DNA from: Calamus simplicifolius
Taxonomy: Eukaryota; Streptophyta; Magnoliopsida; Arecales; Arecaceae
Direction of reading: 5' to 3'
Assembly: GCA_900491605.1 (NCBI GenBank)
Contig: UESW01003902.1
Span: 331,840 to 395,839, forward strand
DNA: 64,000 nt
The position numbers and the translations under genes were made by a program. Below the pieces are notes generated by a model, which was given only the letters and a program-made list of their open reading frames with translations, searched no databases and was not told where the DNA came from. Each line of letters begins with the position of its first letter. Positions within the stretch are counted from its first letter, which is position 1. Below, piece after piece: positions 34,611-46,899 of this stretch.

Positions 34611-36093
34611 TCAAGCAGCTTGATTTCCTGCATTACAGGAAAACCAATATGAAACTCAAATTACATAATACCCTACCCTATTAATAAGGTCAAATCAGGT
34701 AAACATACTTTCTTTTAAAATAAGAGAAATATGTTCATAGAAAAGGAAGCATGTTAGACTTACTTCGCGTGTTACGGGCATCCCATAGCCTGTTAGCTAT
34801 GGAATTGCGAAGTTCATCACCTCTTCGGGATTCATCATCCCCTATAATAAGATAAGGATCACATCATCCTCATCTCGATCAATAGGCATAGGTTCAATTG
34901 ACATATTGAAGTATTTGTCATTTCCTTGGGTGCGTCGAATGAAGTTATGAATGATGCAGCAAACCATAATAATACGTTTCTGAACCTTGATGGGAAATGT
35001 GATAGGACTCTAAGAATCTTATATCGCTTCTTAAGAATTCCAAAGGCCTTCTCTATGCAATTTTTGAGCTGAGCATGTCGATGATTGTATAAGTCTCGAT
35101 AATTGTTATATCATCGAGCCCTTGGATTCCTAAATGTACTTAGGTGGTACCTATTACCCCGATATGGGGCAAGGAACTTGTCTGTATTGGCATATCCCAA
35201 GTCAACAAGATAAAATTTTCTCGTAAACGAGAACAATGCCTTTACATCATCCACTTAAAACTTCAATAAAAGTAATTGGTCACATGCATTATGAATTAAT
35301 TAAATACCTTCAGGTACGACGAAGCCACATGACTCAACACACCAACCAGTACAAATGAAAAGAAAGGAGTGATCAAATGAAACTGCAGCCATGACATTTT
35401 GGAAAATAGTGCCCTTTCAATTACAAAAGCATGGTTGTTTTCTTTTCTTGACTAAAGTATGTATATGCGTACCATTGATGGCTCCAATAGCATACTGTGA
35501 TTAATAAAACTATATCAAGGACGCGGTTATAATACAATCATAAATGAAAGACTTGCATCTATTCGTGTCCATACGTACCATGAAGAAAGGATTAAAATGA
35601 TTGTTCTCATGGATCCGTGGATGCACACCGGTATCCTGACTGGGTTGAGCGATAAAATATTGCTTAAGTAAACAAATTGCTTTCAGTATAGTGTTAAAGT
35701 GTCGGAATATTGTCTTCCCGGAGTGCTGAAAAGTTTCAGCCAACACTCTATTGGTCACACCATGACCTATGCCGTAAAGGAATATCGCAAGTTGCTCTTT
35801 ACCGTAACATTGTGGGTGCTACTAACCAACCCACGTGAAAGAAGCAATTCTTCTAGCTTGAAGAACATAGTGTTTGTCATCCTAAAGTGAACATAACCTC
35901 TATCTGGATGTCCACTCAAAATATCTGTTATGAGTTCATGACCCGAGAATGGTCGTGTTCGGCATGGCCTCTTTGAAATAACGTTATAATTTGATAAATC
36001 AATGATGCCATTACTTATAAGCATAGTTATGACATCCTGCCAATAGTTGTCCTCATCTATTAAAAATGCCACAAGATCATGGAAGGTATCCAT
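34611..36093 (-). pseudogene. PIF/Harbinger DDE transposase (broken)
   Basis: N-terminal region from ATG 36093 (MDTFHDLVAFLIDEDNYW) through RTRPFSGHELITDILSGHP and the NVTVK block; a missing base near 35785 shifts the frame into VTNRVLAETFQHSGKTIFRH. An 84-bp intron (35495-35578, GTACGT donor, CAG acceptor) precedes the DDE_Tnp_4 domain: AIGAINGTHIH, QNVMAAVSFD, FYLVDLGYAN (Asp codon 35201-35203), IEKAFGILKKRYK (Glu codon 35051-35053), then VCCIIHNFI after another one-base shift near 34985. The first catalytic Asp is Asn (AAT at 35474-35476). In-frame TGA codons lie at 35417-35419 and in AR-stop-YNNYRD near 35115. The protein should cut and join element ends with the Myb-like partner; as read it is dead. 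Confidence 0.8.
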
Positions 36094-36333
36094 CTATTAC
36101 AAAAAGTGAGTAGTTCATGAGACAACCATATGCATATCTAAAATTTGAAAGAAATATTAAAAGCCATAGACTATACTAACATTTATAGATATATCTAACA
36201 AACATGTCCATATTTACATCTACATTTCAGCATTCATCTAAGTTAAAATAAAACTCTAATTGAAGGTTTGACATATGAAAAAACAACTATAGCAAGATAT
36301 ATAATTCTGTATCTACTTCAATATTGGTATATG

Positions 36334-37747
36334 TTACGGCCACCGATGAAAATAACCAAATTCACTTTGCTGAGTCGAAGATGCAGATGTGGTATAGAGA
36401 GTTTCTTCGACACTGCCAAGTGGAGAATGGGTCTGACCATGGGAGATGCTATAGTCACTGTTTGGCCTGAATAGTGGCTGCATGAATGGACTATGTCCAC
36501 CTGGAGAGGCAGCATGCATGGGAGGAGGCACAAAAATAGGTGGGACACCTTGATGGACACCATGCATTGGAGGCATAAAGATATTAGGCACAGGAGCATA
36601 ACTTCCAGATGGGGCTACCACTGAAGGTGGTATACGGTAGAAATCAACCATTTGTCTTTTAAGCCAAGCTTCAAGTAGTGGACCTTCATAATGAATTAGG
36701 AACCACCTATTAATCTTAATTTTCAAACTGTCCCCTAACAAGAATACATTCAGGTGTAATCCCAGGAGACTCTCTAACTTCCGCATGCATTCGTCAATAG
36801 AGTACACTGTGGGTCGAGCAAGCTGATCTCTCCTGAGCATCTCATTAGCAATTTCCAATCTTCTTTTACCTTGATCCACCATTTCTAGTAAGACATCAGC
36901 TGCATCAGTTATGGACCTAATCTTACGTGCTGTAGGAGTTATGAAGGATGACCTTTTCCTCTTTCCACTACTAGTTGACAAACCTCCTTCTGCAGAACAG
37001 TTTGTGGGTAGGGTCGAGGCAAAAGTAGTCGGGCTCGATGGGGATACATCATCGAATCGGTGATCGAAGGGACCGGCTGATGAACATGACACTCCACCAT
37101 TTTTGTGATGGTTGTCCAAATTCTATTCTCCAAGTTGATCCGATCCATCTTGTCGTCTGATGTATCATTGTTGGATACGCCCTCCGAATAGCAGATGTAT
37201 CCCCTCGTCTACCGGTAGCTGTATGCCTTGAAAAAAGAATATCTATGTCGTCGTAAGCAGAAAATGACTTACCCTTAATCCGAGCATAGTCCTTGTTAAC
37301 CTGAAGTGTAATTTGATAAATTTATTATTATAATGTTATCAATACCATTCGAACTATGATTCGTCAACAAAAACCATCCACTCACTGAGATGACCTCCTC
37401 CCAAATATGCTCATTGCCACACGTGGGAAGATTTAGTGCAGGATCTCATCCCCAACCTAATCGATTAGCTAGGTTATAGTACAAGTTGAAGGTCTTCTTC
37501 AAAACCTTCAAATAATTTTTCAGGTTTCTAAAACTAAAGGACAGGTTAGTCCTTTCGTTGAACAAATTGGTCATCTTCCTCCAAGTATCCTAGGAGAAGG
37601 TACCGTTGTGACAGTTACCTTCATCGTTCTCTTGCCTCATCAAGCCTAGCATGATCATATCAAGAGCATCTGTCCAATTAGGTGCTCTTGGATGACTTGA
37701 TCCTTCTCTTGCTTGTGTTGATTCACTGGCTTTTTTGATTTAGGCAT
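36334..37747 (-). pseudogene. Myb/SANT-like DNA-binding ORF of the Harbinger element
   Basis: The second gene of PIF/Harbinger elements, which helps target the transposase to the ends. From about 37720 it reads NWTDALDMIMLGLMRQEN, TWRKMTNLFNERTNLSFSF and NLKNYLKVLKKTFNLYYNLA, the trihelix Myb/SANT-like domain with its spaced Trp/Phe residues. A TAG at about 37590 and a TGA near 37450 interrupt it. An 85-bp intron (37301-37385, GTGAGT donor, CAG acceptor) is visible. The C-terminal ORF 36334-37119 (261 codons) has a basic KRKRSS cluster, then SITDAADVLLEMVDQGKRRL and a YSIDECMRKLESL helix like the conserved C-terminus of these proteins, and ends in a Pro/Met/His-rich tail. Confidence 0.7.
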
Positions 37748-37749
37748 GG

Positions 37750-40238
37750 CTAATCTACAGGGCCAGAGTGGATGGTCATTTGACAGTATGGCTCGCAACG
37801 GAATAAGTAGACATGGCACATATTAATGTAATATGAATCGACATGCAGTAATTTTATGGACCTTTCATTTATTAAAGAGTTAAACAATAAGCTATGATAC
37901 ATGAACTGCATGACAAGATTTAGAATGAAGTGTAGCAATGAAAATTTAATTTATGTTTACTTATCAAAGAAATAAACGCTTCCAGGATGAAAGTATTATT
38001 AAAGAAGTCATAATCCTTGTTTTGTCATGACATTATTAGTAATGGCATAAAACATGGAGATTTATATAATCTGTATGCCTTCATGTTAGAGGGACCACTT
38101 AACTGAGAGTAAACTGTTTCAGGAACCTACATGAGTACAGCGTCCCCACTCATATGGATATACAAATTAATCAACATGCGCATATGAAAGTATCTATGCA
38201 TGCTCAATAGTTGTGAATAAAAAAAAAAGATATTATCACACACAATTTTTATTTTTTGAACCAACTGCATATCATATACTTTGTCAAGGCAACTTAAGCA
38301 TCAACACATATATGCATGCATTTTTAATGATGCACAGTATCCACAACATAATACTGCAATAGCCTAATAGTCCTATATGAAATTTTTTGGAGTTGCAACC
38401 ATTGATATTTCTATCTACTATCATCTTGTCACAAGCTAAATCCTTTAAATAATTATATTTTAAAATCTTCCCCATGAATTTCCAAAAATATATGGTTCTT
38501 GCATCAATTTCCACTAGAATCTCCTCTAGTTTCAGTGGCAGCTCAATAACTCCCCTACATTTGTTGTTTAATTTCTAATACTTGGTAAAGAGGGAATCAA
38601 CAAGACTAAAAAGTTATGGGGGTACTCCAAAGAAGATGTGTACCATAACTATTCATCAACCAATTAGAGCTCTTGACTTTGTCAACTATTTCTTGATCAT
38701 CGAAACTACTTTACGTTTCTTAGCAAGCTTTAAAAATTTATTGACTTTTGTATGTACTAATTCAAATTAAATAATTTTTTACATAGTGAATTACAATTTA
38801 GCAAATAGAATGGCATGTTGTGACTTCACTGATGCAGCTAGAGGATACAACTTGTCTTATTTTGGAGGGAAGTGAGGATAAAAGTAACAGCCTTGCATGC
38901 ACTCCTAATATCGTAATTTAATATTATCATTTCCTTGAAAGTTCCCTTGCCCAGCCATAACTGCATAATTAGGAAAGAACTTCAATATTCTCACTTTATC
39001 CACTCAGTTCTAGTAATATCGTGTTTGATTATGACTTAATACTTTTTCACATTTTATAAGAAAATAAATAAGTAATCATATATGTGGAGCATTTGAACCT
39101 ATTAATCCTCAACAGAACAAAAGATTCAATTTTCTATATATTACATCTTGATTTTTTTTTAAAAGCCCTATCAGAAATGAACTAGAAGCTCCAGGTTGCA
39201 AATGAAAAGCACTTCCACCAAATAAAATTAGAAGAGCACACATGTAATTGCAAGGAAATCAGGATAACAGAGATTAACAAAAGAGAAAGAAGAGGCAACG
39301 CTTACTTCAAGTGTCCGAGGAAGAGCTATAGAAAGATCGAAGCCGGGCCACAGATATCAGTGTTGGAACAGTCCGGAGGCTTCTAAAAAGATTCAAAGGA
39401 AGAAGATCAGAGTTAAAAGAGCAGACAACAATTCCAGTTACCTTGATTACCTCTGAAACCCTTTTATGGAGGAAGAAGATGGTGGCCGTAGCCTTTCTTG
39501 GACATACACAGGAGAAACAAAGTGTAATAATCGATTGACAAAACCGATGTGTGGAAACAAACACAACTTGTTTCAAAACTACTAAATCTGTGAACAGATT
39601 AAAGAAATCAAGAGAGAAACTTGAATGATTTAAGAGAAAAACCAGGAAAACTTATAATATTAATCGGACAAAAGGTTAGGGACTTACCTATGACCCGCAA
39701 TCTTTGAATCTTTAACGGTAATGCCCGGAATAGAGAAATTTCCTTTTCCTTGAAAAGATGGCATGAAATCGGGAGTAAATACCTATATCGATGCTCCTGC
39801 AACCCTCAATCTCCGATGCCAAGTACTCGATCAACAGCAGAGACAACCAATCCCAGAAATCACCAATGATAAGCAGCCTCGGAGACCCGCAGAAGAGTAA
39901 ACATGAAACCCTACCTTCGATGCTAGGTTTTCTGCGAGGAAAGGAGCAGACGAATGAAACCCTTGGCAGAAGAAGGTAGGTGAGAAATGATAGGTGAGAA
40001 ATGCCAAGTACTCGATAGCTTTGAATGCCTTTTATTTAAAAATTCCTCTCTTACCCGGGGATATGATCGGCCACTCAGTTTCCTATTCCATGGGTCCCCA
40101 GGAATAGAAAACGGAAAATACCAAGGCTGCCCGGAATAAAATCTGAGATGGGGCCCACTGGAATAAATACCAGTGTTTGGGGGAATAAGCGGGTATGAGA
40201 CCCTATTCCAGCCGGAAATAGGGTATCCAAACGCAGCC
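37750..40238. other. Upstream non-coding part and right end of the Harbinger element
   Basis: Upstream of the Myb-like gene on its strand. GC-richer sequence at 39280-39990 may hold the promoter or 5' UTR exons of the two genes. The last 200 bp (40040-40238) again hold GGAATA/TATTCC subterminal motifs and end in the TIR. No additional gene supported. Confidence 0.5.
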
Positions 40239-42321
40239 TAAAAGAAGAACAATACCCACCTTTCTCAATTTTTTTCTCTTGTTTTTCATTTCTTTTATTT
40301 TCTAAAGTTACGTGGGGTTTGGGATCAGCACAATATCAACGCCACTCTGTCGCGAATTCTGACTCGTTCTCTAATGGCAGCTGGTTATAGCATCTGAGCA
40401 CATGGTTGATGGCAACATCTATTGACTTAAAGTCTTTAGGTGGGTTGGCATCAGATGAAAGGTGATAGACTGTGAGTGGGCCAAGTTGTGAAACATGCCT
40501 AAATCCATATTTGAATGGGCCAAAAAAAAAAAAAAAAAAAACTAATTTGATTTCCTTTTGGTTGGACAAAGTTGATTTAATACATTAGATGTCGTAAAAC
40601 TAGTTTGAACACAAAGCGTGATGAGCATGCATGCATACACATACAAATTAATTTTCAAATTATATCATAAAAATAATAGTAATAAATAGAAATTATTATC
40701 AAAACTCTACGTAACTAAGATTTGATTGATAGCTATATATATTTCTAATCAAACGTATAAATTATTAATAATTTTATTGTGAAAACAAATTAATTGCTTA
40801 AATTCGAGGAGGGTTTGAAATATATAAGATATCATTTTTTATACTGGATCAGCTATGAATTCGGAATTTAGTAATCCAAGTTGGGGCATTTTCTTTTAAA
40901 TGCAGACCTAGCTAATTTAAATATCTTTGGTTTAGCATGGAATAAAAAGCTTAGATTGGCTCTAAATCAAAAGACGTCAAACGAAGCAATGCAGCCTGGG
41001 GCTGGGGGGAACCTATTTGATTGTGTTAAGATTAAATATTTTGTGATAACTACATTTGCAAGCGAGGAGGTATTAAGTATTAACATATAGAGTTTTGTTA
41101 TGGTAGTCATTTATTTTTCAAATATAAAAAATTACATTTGATTTTATTTTAAGAGTATAGATTTTAGTGGCAATCGGTTCATCCAATATATATGTGTCAT
41201 GGTGTACTAAAAAAGTTCAACTTTATGGTATAAAAGAGTGCTTCGGTGTACCGTGGTGCTACTTTCTTCTCCTCACGTGTATGGTAGGAGTGGTTGGTCT
41301 TGTGGAAGCCGCTACCACGATAAATGATCATATTATGGTAAAAAGACAGAAGAGACAGTAGCTCTGGTAAAACGTTCTTCAAGCGAAGGATTTGTGCTCC
41401 ATTGCCATAGTGAGGCCGTCAATGCCCTCCCACGGAAAAGATGATGTTCTATAGAAAAATGGTGAAATGATAACTCTACTAAAAAATGAAAGAGATGACA
41501 TCTCAAAGCAGACGAAAGAGATGGTGCTTCGATGGAGAAATGAAGAAGTCTATAGTGGCTATAAAATGGCCAAAAGAATCTTTGCTTTATTTATAAATTT
41601 TTTAAAAATAATAAAAAAGTACTATAGAAAGCTTTTGTATCTTTGAATCCTTTTGACTTCTCAAGCTCTCCAGTAGGTTAAACGAGAGCATATAGAAGCC
41701 AACGTTTCCATGGACGCCTCGATTCTTCTTGAAAACAATAGAAATGGACGCACCTGCGAACTGGGTACAGAATGAACGATGGTTGATTCATTACCGCTTC
41801 GGAGGAAAAGAGAGCCTTCCAAAAGCTTCAAGAGTGATGAGGTTTCCACAATACATGAAGACGAGAGATCCAACATAATAATAAAATTAGTCCCACATTT
41901 AGAATTTGAATCATAAAATGGTTTAATCGCATGGGTGGCTTAGTTGAAGAAAGGCCTAGTATTTTAGATCTGTCCCAATGCTCAAATTTTAATGGAAAAT
42001 CTTAGAAGTTGCTGGATTTAATTTGATCTTTGATTTACTTTTGCAATGAAGCAATCAAGCAATGAAAATTTATACGGTATATACTTGCTAGTTTTCTTTA
42101 GGATCTTATAATCATTCAAATTAAAAGAAAAAAAATTCCTGCATACAACTATATATCTAGTAAGATAAAACGTGAGTAATAGTAGATAATAAATGGCTCC
42201 AAATATTTAATAGGCTAATAATGTATTTAGTTTAAAACTCATCATACGTGTAGCCTAAACCACAGCGTGCAGGGGTGATTATTGTGGAAGAAAAGATTGA
42301 ACGCCAGGCAAAAAGGAAGCT
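40239..42321. other. Intergenic DNA between Harbinger and the composite copia insertion
   Basis: An ORF at 40336-40569 (-) reads VSQLGPLTVYHLSSDANPP and looks protein-like, but is short, starts in a poly-T stretch and matches nothing I know; it could be an exon fragment. Other ORFs (40881, 41167, 41661) look random. A/T-rich elsewhere. Confidence 0.5.
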
Positions 42322-42326
42322 ATTAG

Positions 42327-42657
42327 TGTTGAAAATGGTAAACTTAATTGTGGTGATGAAACCGAGAGGTCATAATAAATTCTGAAGAATTAACTATAGT
42401 TGCAGAAAATGAAGAGTCACATTGAATCTGAAGATCATGTTGTAAAACCAAAAGTCATATCGAAAGTCTAAAAGGTTCATTATGATGTATTAATGAGGGA
42501 AGATCAATAGTCACTTTCTATATATAATAGGACATATTGTAATGAGTTATTGAGTCAGTGAGGAAAGCTAATAGAAATGATATTATATAAACTTCTCTCA
42601 CTCCCAGCATTTCTCCTTAAGCATTCTAGAGCGCTACAAAAATATTTTTTTTCAACA
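42327..42657 (+). repeat. First LTR of the TRIM-like unit
   Basis: 331 bp from TGTTGAAAATGG to TTTTCAACA, followed by AGTGGTATCAGATCC (Met-tRNA primer-binding site). TATATAATAG lies near 42522. Confidence 0.85.
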
Positions 42658-43469
42658 AGTGGTATCAGATCCCCAACTATACAGAGCATGTCGATCCCCA
42701 ATCAAGTGGTGTCAAAGAAAGCAAGGAAAGCAAGATAGCCCAAGAGCCTGGCGTGAAGAAGTTGATATCTTCCATCTAAGTGTTAAGTCTTCGGATCAAA
42801 GGAATCCGTTGAGAAGTGTGCAAGTCTAAGATAGCAAGACTTTGCAAAAGAAAAGAAGACAAGAGCAGTCTTCAGAGGTTGAAGAGTAGAAACTTCAACA
42901 CCAATTGAGCAAAATGAAGGATGAAAAGGTAATAGTTATGGTTGCGCCATACAAGGTAATGCTCAAAGAAATGCTTGAAAAACTAAATTTTTTCTAGCAA
43001 AGTATACAAGTGAGAAGTCTGGACCAGATCATTCTCCAAGTTTTATGGAAACAGTCATTTTTGAAGATATAAGTGAAAGTTTTATGATAATGGTCCAGTT
43101 TTTTTCAAGAAGGAAGCAAAAAATTCTACAACATTCAAGCAATTATCTATTTGAAAAATACTATAATATTACTATGAAAGATGTTCATTTCAGGAATTGA
43201 AGATGTCAAGATAGCAATGCAAGATTTGCATGAAGTCTATGAAGTGAAGAACAAATATGAAGATAGTATTAAAGAATTAAATGAGCTGAAGCTGACAATG
43301 AATAGTAGAGTTATTATAGAAGATGAAGAAATGATGATTAAAAAAGATACAAGATATCCACCTCATACATCAATGAGAAGGACATTTGCAAGAAGAGATT
43401 TTTCCTCTGGGTTGCGGTCCAAATCAGTATTGAAGATATGATGAACAAGACAATTAAGTTTAAAGGGGG
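42658..43469 (+). other. Internal region of the TRIM-like unit
   Basis: About 0.8 kb lacking pol. An 86-codon ORF (43181-43441) has a charged, coiled-coil-like stretch (LHEVYEVKNKYEDSIKELNE) and a basic C-terminus; it may be a Gag scrap. It ends in AAGTTTAAAGGGGG, a polypurine tract, at 43469. Confidence 0.6.
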
Positions 43470-43813
43470 TGTTGGAAATGGTAAACTTAATTGTGTGATG
43501 AAACTGAGAGGTTATAAAAATTCGGAAGAATTAACTATAGTTGCAGAAAAATGAAGAGTCACATTGAAATCTGAAGAGTCACATTGAAATCTCAAGTCAT
43601 GTTGTAAAACCAAAAGTCATATGGAAAGTCTAAAAGGTTCATTATGATGTATTAATGAGGAAAGATCAATAGTCACTTTCTATATATAGGAACATATTGT
43701 AGTGAGTTATTGAGTGAGTGAGGAAAGCTAATAGAATGATATAGAAACTTCTCTTACTCCCAGCATTTCTCCTTGAGCATTTAGAGCGCTACCAAAAATA
43801 TTTTTTTTCAACA
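43470..43813 (+). repeat. Second LTR of the TRIM-like unit
   Basis: 344 bp, TGTTGGAAATGG to TTTTCAACA, again followed by AGTGGTATCAG. It carries a short tandem duplication of GAAGAGTCACATTGAAATCT (about 43552-43590) not present in the first LTR. Confidence 0.85.
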
Positions 43814-43819
43814 AGTGGT

Positions 43820-46393
43820 ATCAGGGAAAAAGAGCTATTTATGGAATTGCAAGAAGGGGAGTTTTGTGATGTAAAGTTTGGGGATCTCTACAAAGCTCCT
43901 ATCAAAGGAAGAGGTAAAATCATGATTTGGCAAAAGAATGGTAAACCTGATTTCATTTCCAATGTTTATTATGTGCCAAGTTTGAAGAGTAATATTCTAA
44001 GTATTGGCCAACTGTTAGAGAAGGGTTATGCAATTCATATGGAAGGACTATCTCTAGCTCTAAAAGATTGGAATGGAAAGCTAATTACTCGTGTCAGATG
44101 GTGAAGAACAGGATGTTTCCTCTTATCTTAAAGACGGAAGCACAAAATTGCTTGCAAGTGGATATCAAGGACCCTTCCTGGCTTTGGCATCTCAGGTTTG
44201 GACATTTAAATTTTGGAAGTTTGAAATTACTATCTAATAAGGGAATGGTGAAAGGACTTCCACACATAAATTATCCAAATGAAGTTTGTGAGAAGTGCAC
44301 ACTAGCTAAGCATGCAAGAGCTCCCTTCAAAAGTAGAAAATCTTGGAAAGCAACAAGACCATTACAACTAGTGCATACTGATATATGTGGACCTCTTCCA
44401 GAATCTTGTGGTGGTAACAAATATTTTATAACATTTGTTGATGACTTTAGTAGAAAGTTGTGGGTTTATTTTCTTAAAGAAAAGTCGGCTGCACTCTTTA
44501 TGTTTAATATTTCAAATCTTTGTTGAAAAAGAAAGTAACAATAAAGTGCAGATTTTGAGATCCGATAGAGGCGGAGAATATATGTCAAATGCTTTTAGAA
44601 GCTATTGTGATGAGAAGGAGTTCGACATCAATTCACCGCTCCATACTATCCACAACAAAATGGAGTGGCCGAGAGGAAGAACCGGACCATTCTTGACATG
44701 ACTAGAAGCATGTTGAAAGAGAAGAACCTTTCTGAGCATTTTTGGGCTGAAGGGGTGGCATGTGCAGCATATCTTATCAACCGAAGCCCAACAAAAGCCA
44801 TCAAAGGTATGACACCAGAAGAAGCTTGGAGTGGCTACAAACCAGGAGTAAGCCATATGAAGATTTTTGGGTGTATTGCCTATGCCCAAGTACCACAAAG
44901 AAGAGGAAGAAGCTTGATGATCGAAGCCAAAATGCATCTTCATAGGATATAGTGAGCAATCCAAAGCCTACAAATTGTATAATCCAATGACAAATAAGGT
45001 CATCATCAGTCGGGATGTGATTTTCAATGAAGATGGAGTATGGGATTGGAATGGCAAAGATTCTCATATCAAATATAACACCTTATAATGAAGCTGAGGA
45101 GAATACAAATGAGAAGCTACTCAACCATCTTGTCACCAGCAAGATCATCTTCATCACCACAAGTTACACCGACTTCCTCAAGAAGTTCTATAAGCCCTGA
45201 AGAGTCAATAAAAAAGTTTAGAAGTATTAGTGATCTTTATGATGAAACAGAAGAAGTTGAACAAGTTAATTATATTGTTTATTTACTGATATTGAACCTC
45301 TAACATTTGATGAAGCTATGCAGAAAGTTGAATGGAGAAAAGCAATGAAGGAGGAGATTCTTGCCATAGAAAAGAATAATACTTGGGAGTTGACTTCACT
45401 TCCAAAAGGACAAAAGGCGATAGGCGTCAAATGGGTGTATAAAGTGAAGCGCACTGCTAATGGAGAGGTAGAAAAATAAAGCTCGTTTGGTTGCCAAAGG
45501 CTACAAGCAAAAGAAAGGGCTCGACTATGATGAAGTTTTCGCGCCTGTAGCCCATTTTGATTCAATAAAGCTCATTTTCTCACTTGCATCTCATCACAAG
45601 TGGAAAATATATCAAATGGATGTAAAGTCGGCATTTCTCAATGGCTACCTTGAAGAAGAAGTCTATATTGAGCAACCTGAGGGCTATATCCATAAAGGCA
45701 TGGAAGATAAAGTGTACAGTTACACAAAGCTTTGTATGGATTAAAGCAAGCACCGAGAGCTTGGAATGCTCGAATTGATCACTATCTTCAAGATTGTGGT
45801 TTCAACAAATGCTCCTATGAACATGCTATTTATGTAAAGAAAAAAGGAGATGACATTTTAATTATATGTCTATATGTGGATGACTTACTTGTGACAGGTA
45901 ATTGCATGGAAATGATATATGGGTTCAAAGCAACCATGAGCAAGGAGTTCGAAATGACGGAGGAGACTTGATGTCTTATTTTCTTGGCATTGAAGTAAGG
46001 CAAAGTGAAGATGGCATCTTCATTTCTCAAGAAAGTTATGCTAGAAACATTCTACAAAAATTCAAAATGAGTGCTGCAAAGAAGTAAACACCCCAGTTGC
46101 TTATGGAGCCAAGCTTAGTAAAGAAGGAGAAGGAAAGGAGGTGAACTCATCTCTCTTCAAAAGCCTTGTTGGAAGTCTTCGTTATCTTACTATAAGCCGA
46201 CCTGATATTGTCTATGGAGTTGGTTTGATTAGTAGATATATGGAACATCCAAAGGAGTCACACTGGATGGCAGCAAAAAGGATTCTAAGATACCTCAAAA
46301 GGAACTCTTGATCATGGTATGTTTTATACTCATTCCAATGATGCAAGTTTATTGGTTTTTCTGATAGTGATGGGAAGGAGATCTTGATGAACG
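43820..46393 (+). pseudogene. Copia-4 pol: protease end, integrase, RT and part of RNase H
   Basis: Starts abruptly just after a primer-binding site with ELFMELQEGEF, the block after the protease active site; Gag and the protease active site are missing. Integrase: WHLRFGHLNFGSLKLLSNKG, CEKCTLAKHA, VHTDICGPLPES (Asp), ILRSDRGGEYMS (Asp), and the Glu region near 44665 (AERKNRT). RT: ATKEAM-like linker, KWVYKVKRTANGE, YQMDVKSAFLNGYLEEE, LYGLKQAPRAWNA, CLYVDDLLVTG. Shifts occur at about 44100, 44515, 44650, 44935, 45475, 45720 and 45960, and RNase H is cut by copia-5 inside the DLDER block. It groups with copia-2 by its SAFLNGYL block. Confidence 0.85.
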
Positions 46394-46695
46394 TGTGCGG
46401 AAATCAGATCAATAAAACAAATCAAAGCAATAAGCAAACAAAGGAACACCAAGAATTTACGTGGTTCGATCATGGTGATCTACATCCACGGGCAAGGCAA
46501 ACAAAGTTCCATTATCAAAAGAGGAAGAAGATCCTCAAAACCTTACAGAAGTTTTCACATGTATATCTATATATACTTCCCAAAAAAATACTTCCATAAA
46601 ATAAACCCTAGCGGACCGGTTTGGTCCGGGCCCAACAAGTATATCGGGTCGGGTCAAAACCGGGCCCATATATAAAATTCAAGACATATTTAACA
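46394..46695 (-). repeat. Copia-5 3' LTR
   Basis: 302 bp, TGTGCGGAAATC to ATTTAACA on the plus strand. On its inner side the element's polypurine tract reads AAGCCAAGGTGGAGATT (46696-46712). Confidence 0.95.
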
Positions 46696-46899
46696 AATCT
46701 CCACCTTGGCTTGAATTTAACAAACTAGAAGTTGAACATATTCTCCCAGCATCCCTAAGCCTACGTGAGCTAACTCGGTGTAGGAAACAAGAGATGCAAC
46801 GAAAAAACATATCCACTTCAAGAACAAAAATAGAACTTTCATTCACCTCGCCACCAAGCCCCAGAAGGAGCAAACCTCAAACAAGCATGCCAATCAAGT

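Larger units (their letters stand above)
28525..40238 (-). mobile_element. PIF/Harbinger DNA transposon, about 11.7 kb
   Basis: Terminal inverted repeats GGGCTGCGTTTGGATG (28525) and, on the other strand, GGCTGCGTTTGGATAC (ending 40238), flanked by TTA on the left and TAA on the right, an imperfect version of the 3-bp target preference of the superfamily. Subterminal regions are full of GGAATA/TATTCC. The minus strand carries a Myb/SANT-like gene and a DDE transposase, the two-gene signature of PIF/Harbinger, plus an extra ORF. Size is large for the family because of internal duplications and long non-coding stretches. Confidence 0.8.

Noticed and set aside
28522..40241. Perfect TTA target duplication for the Harbinger element
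   Set aside because: The left flank is TTA but the right is TAA, and one G is missing at the right end; only an imperfect site can be claimed.
40336..40569. 77-codon minus-strand ORF (QLGPLTVYHLSSDANPP)
   Set aside because: Protein-like in part but begins in a poly-T run and has no splice sites or family I can name; mentioned only as part of the spacer.
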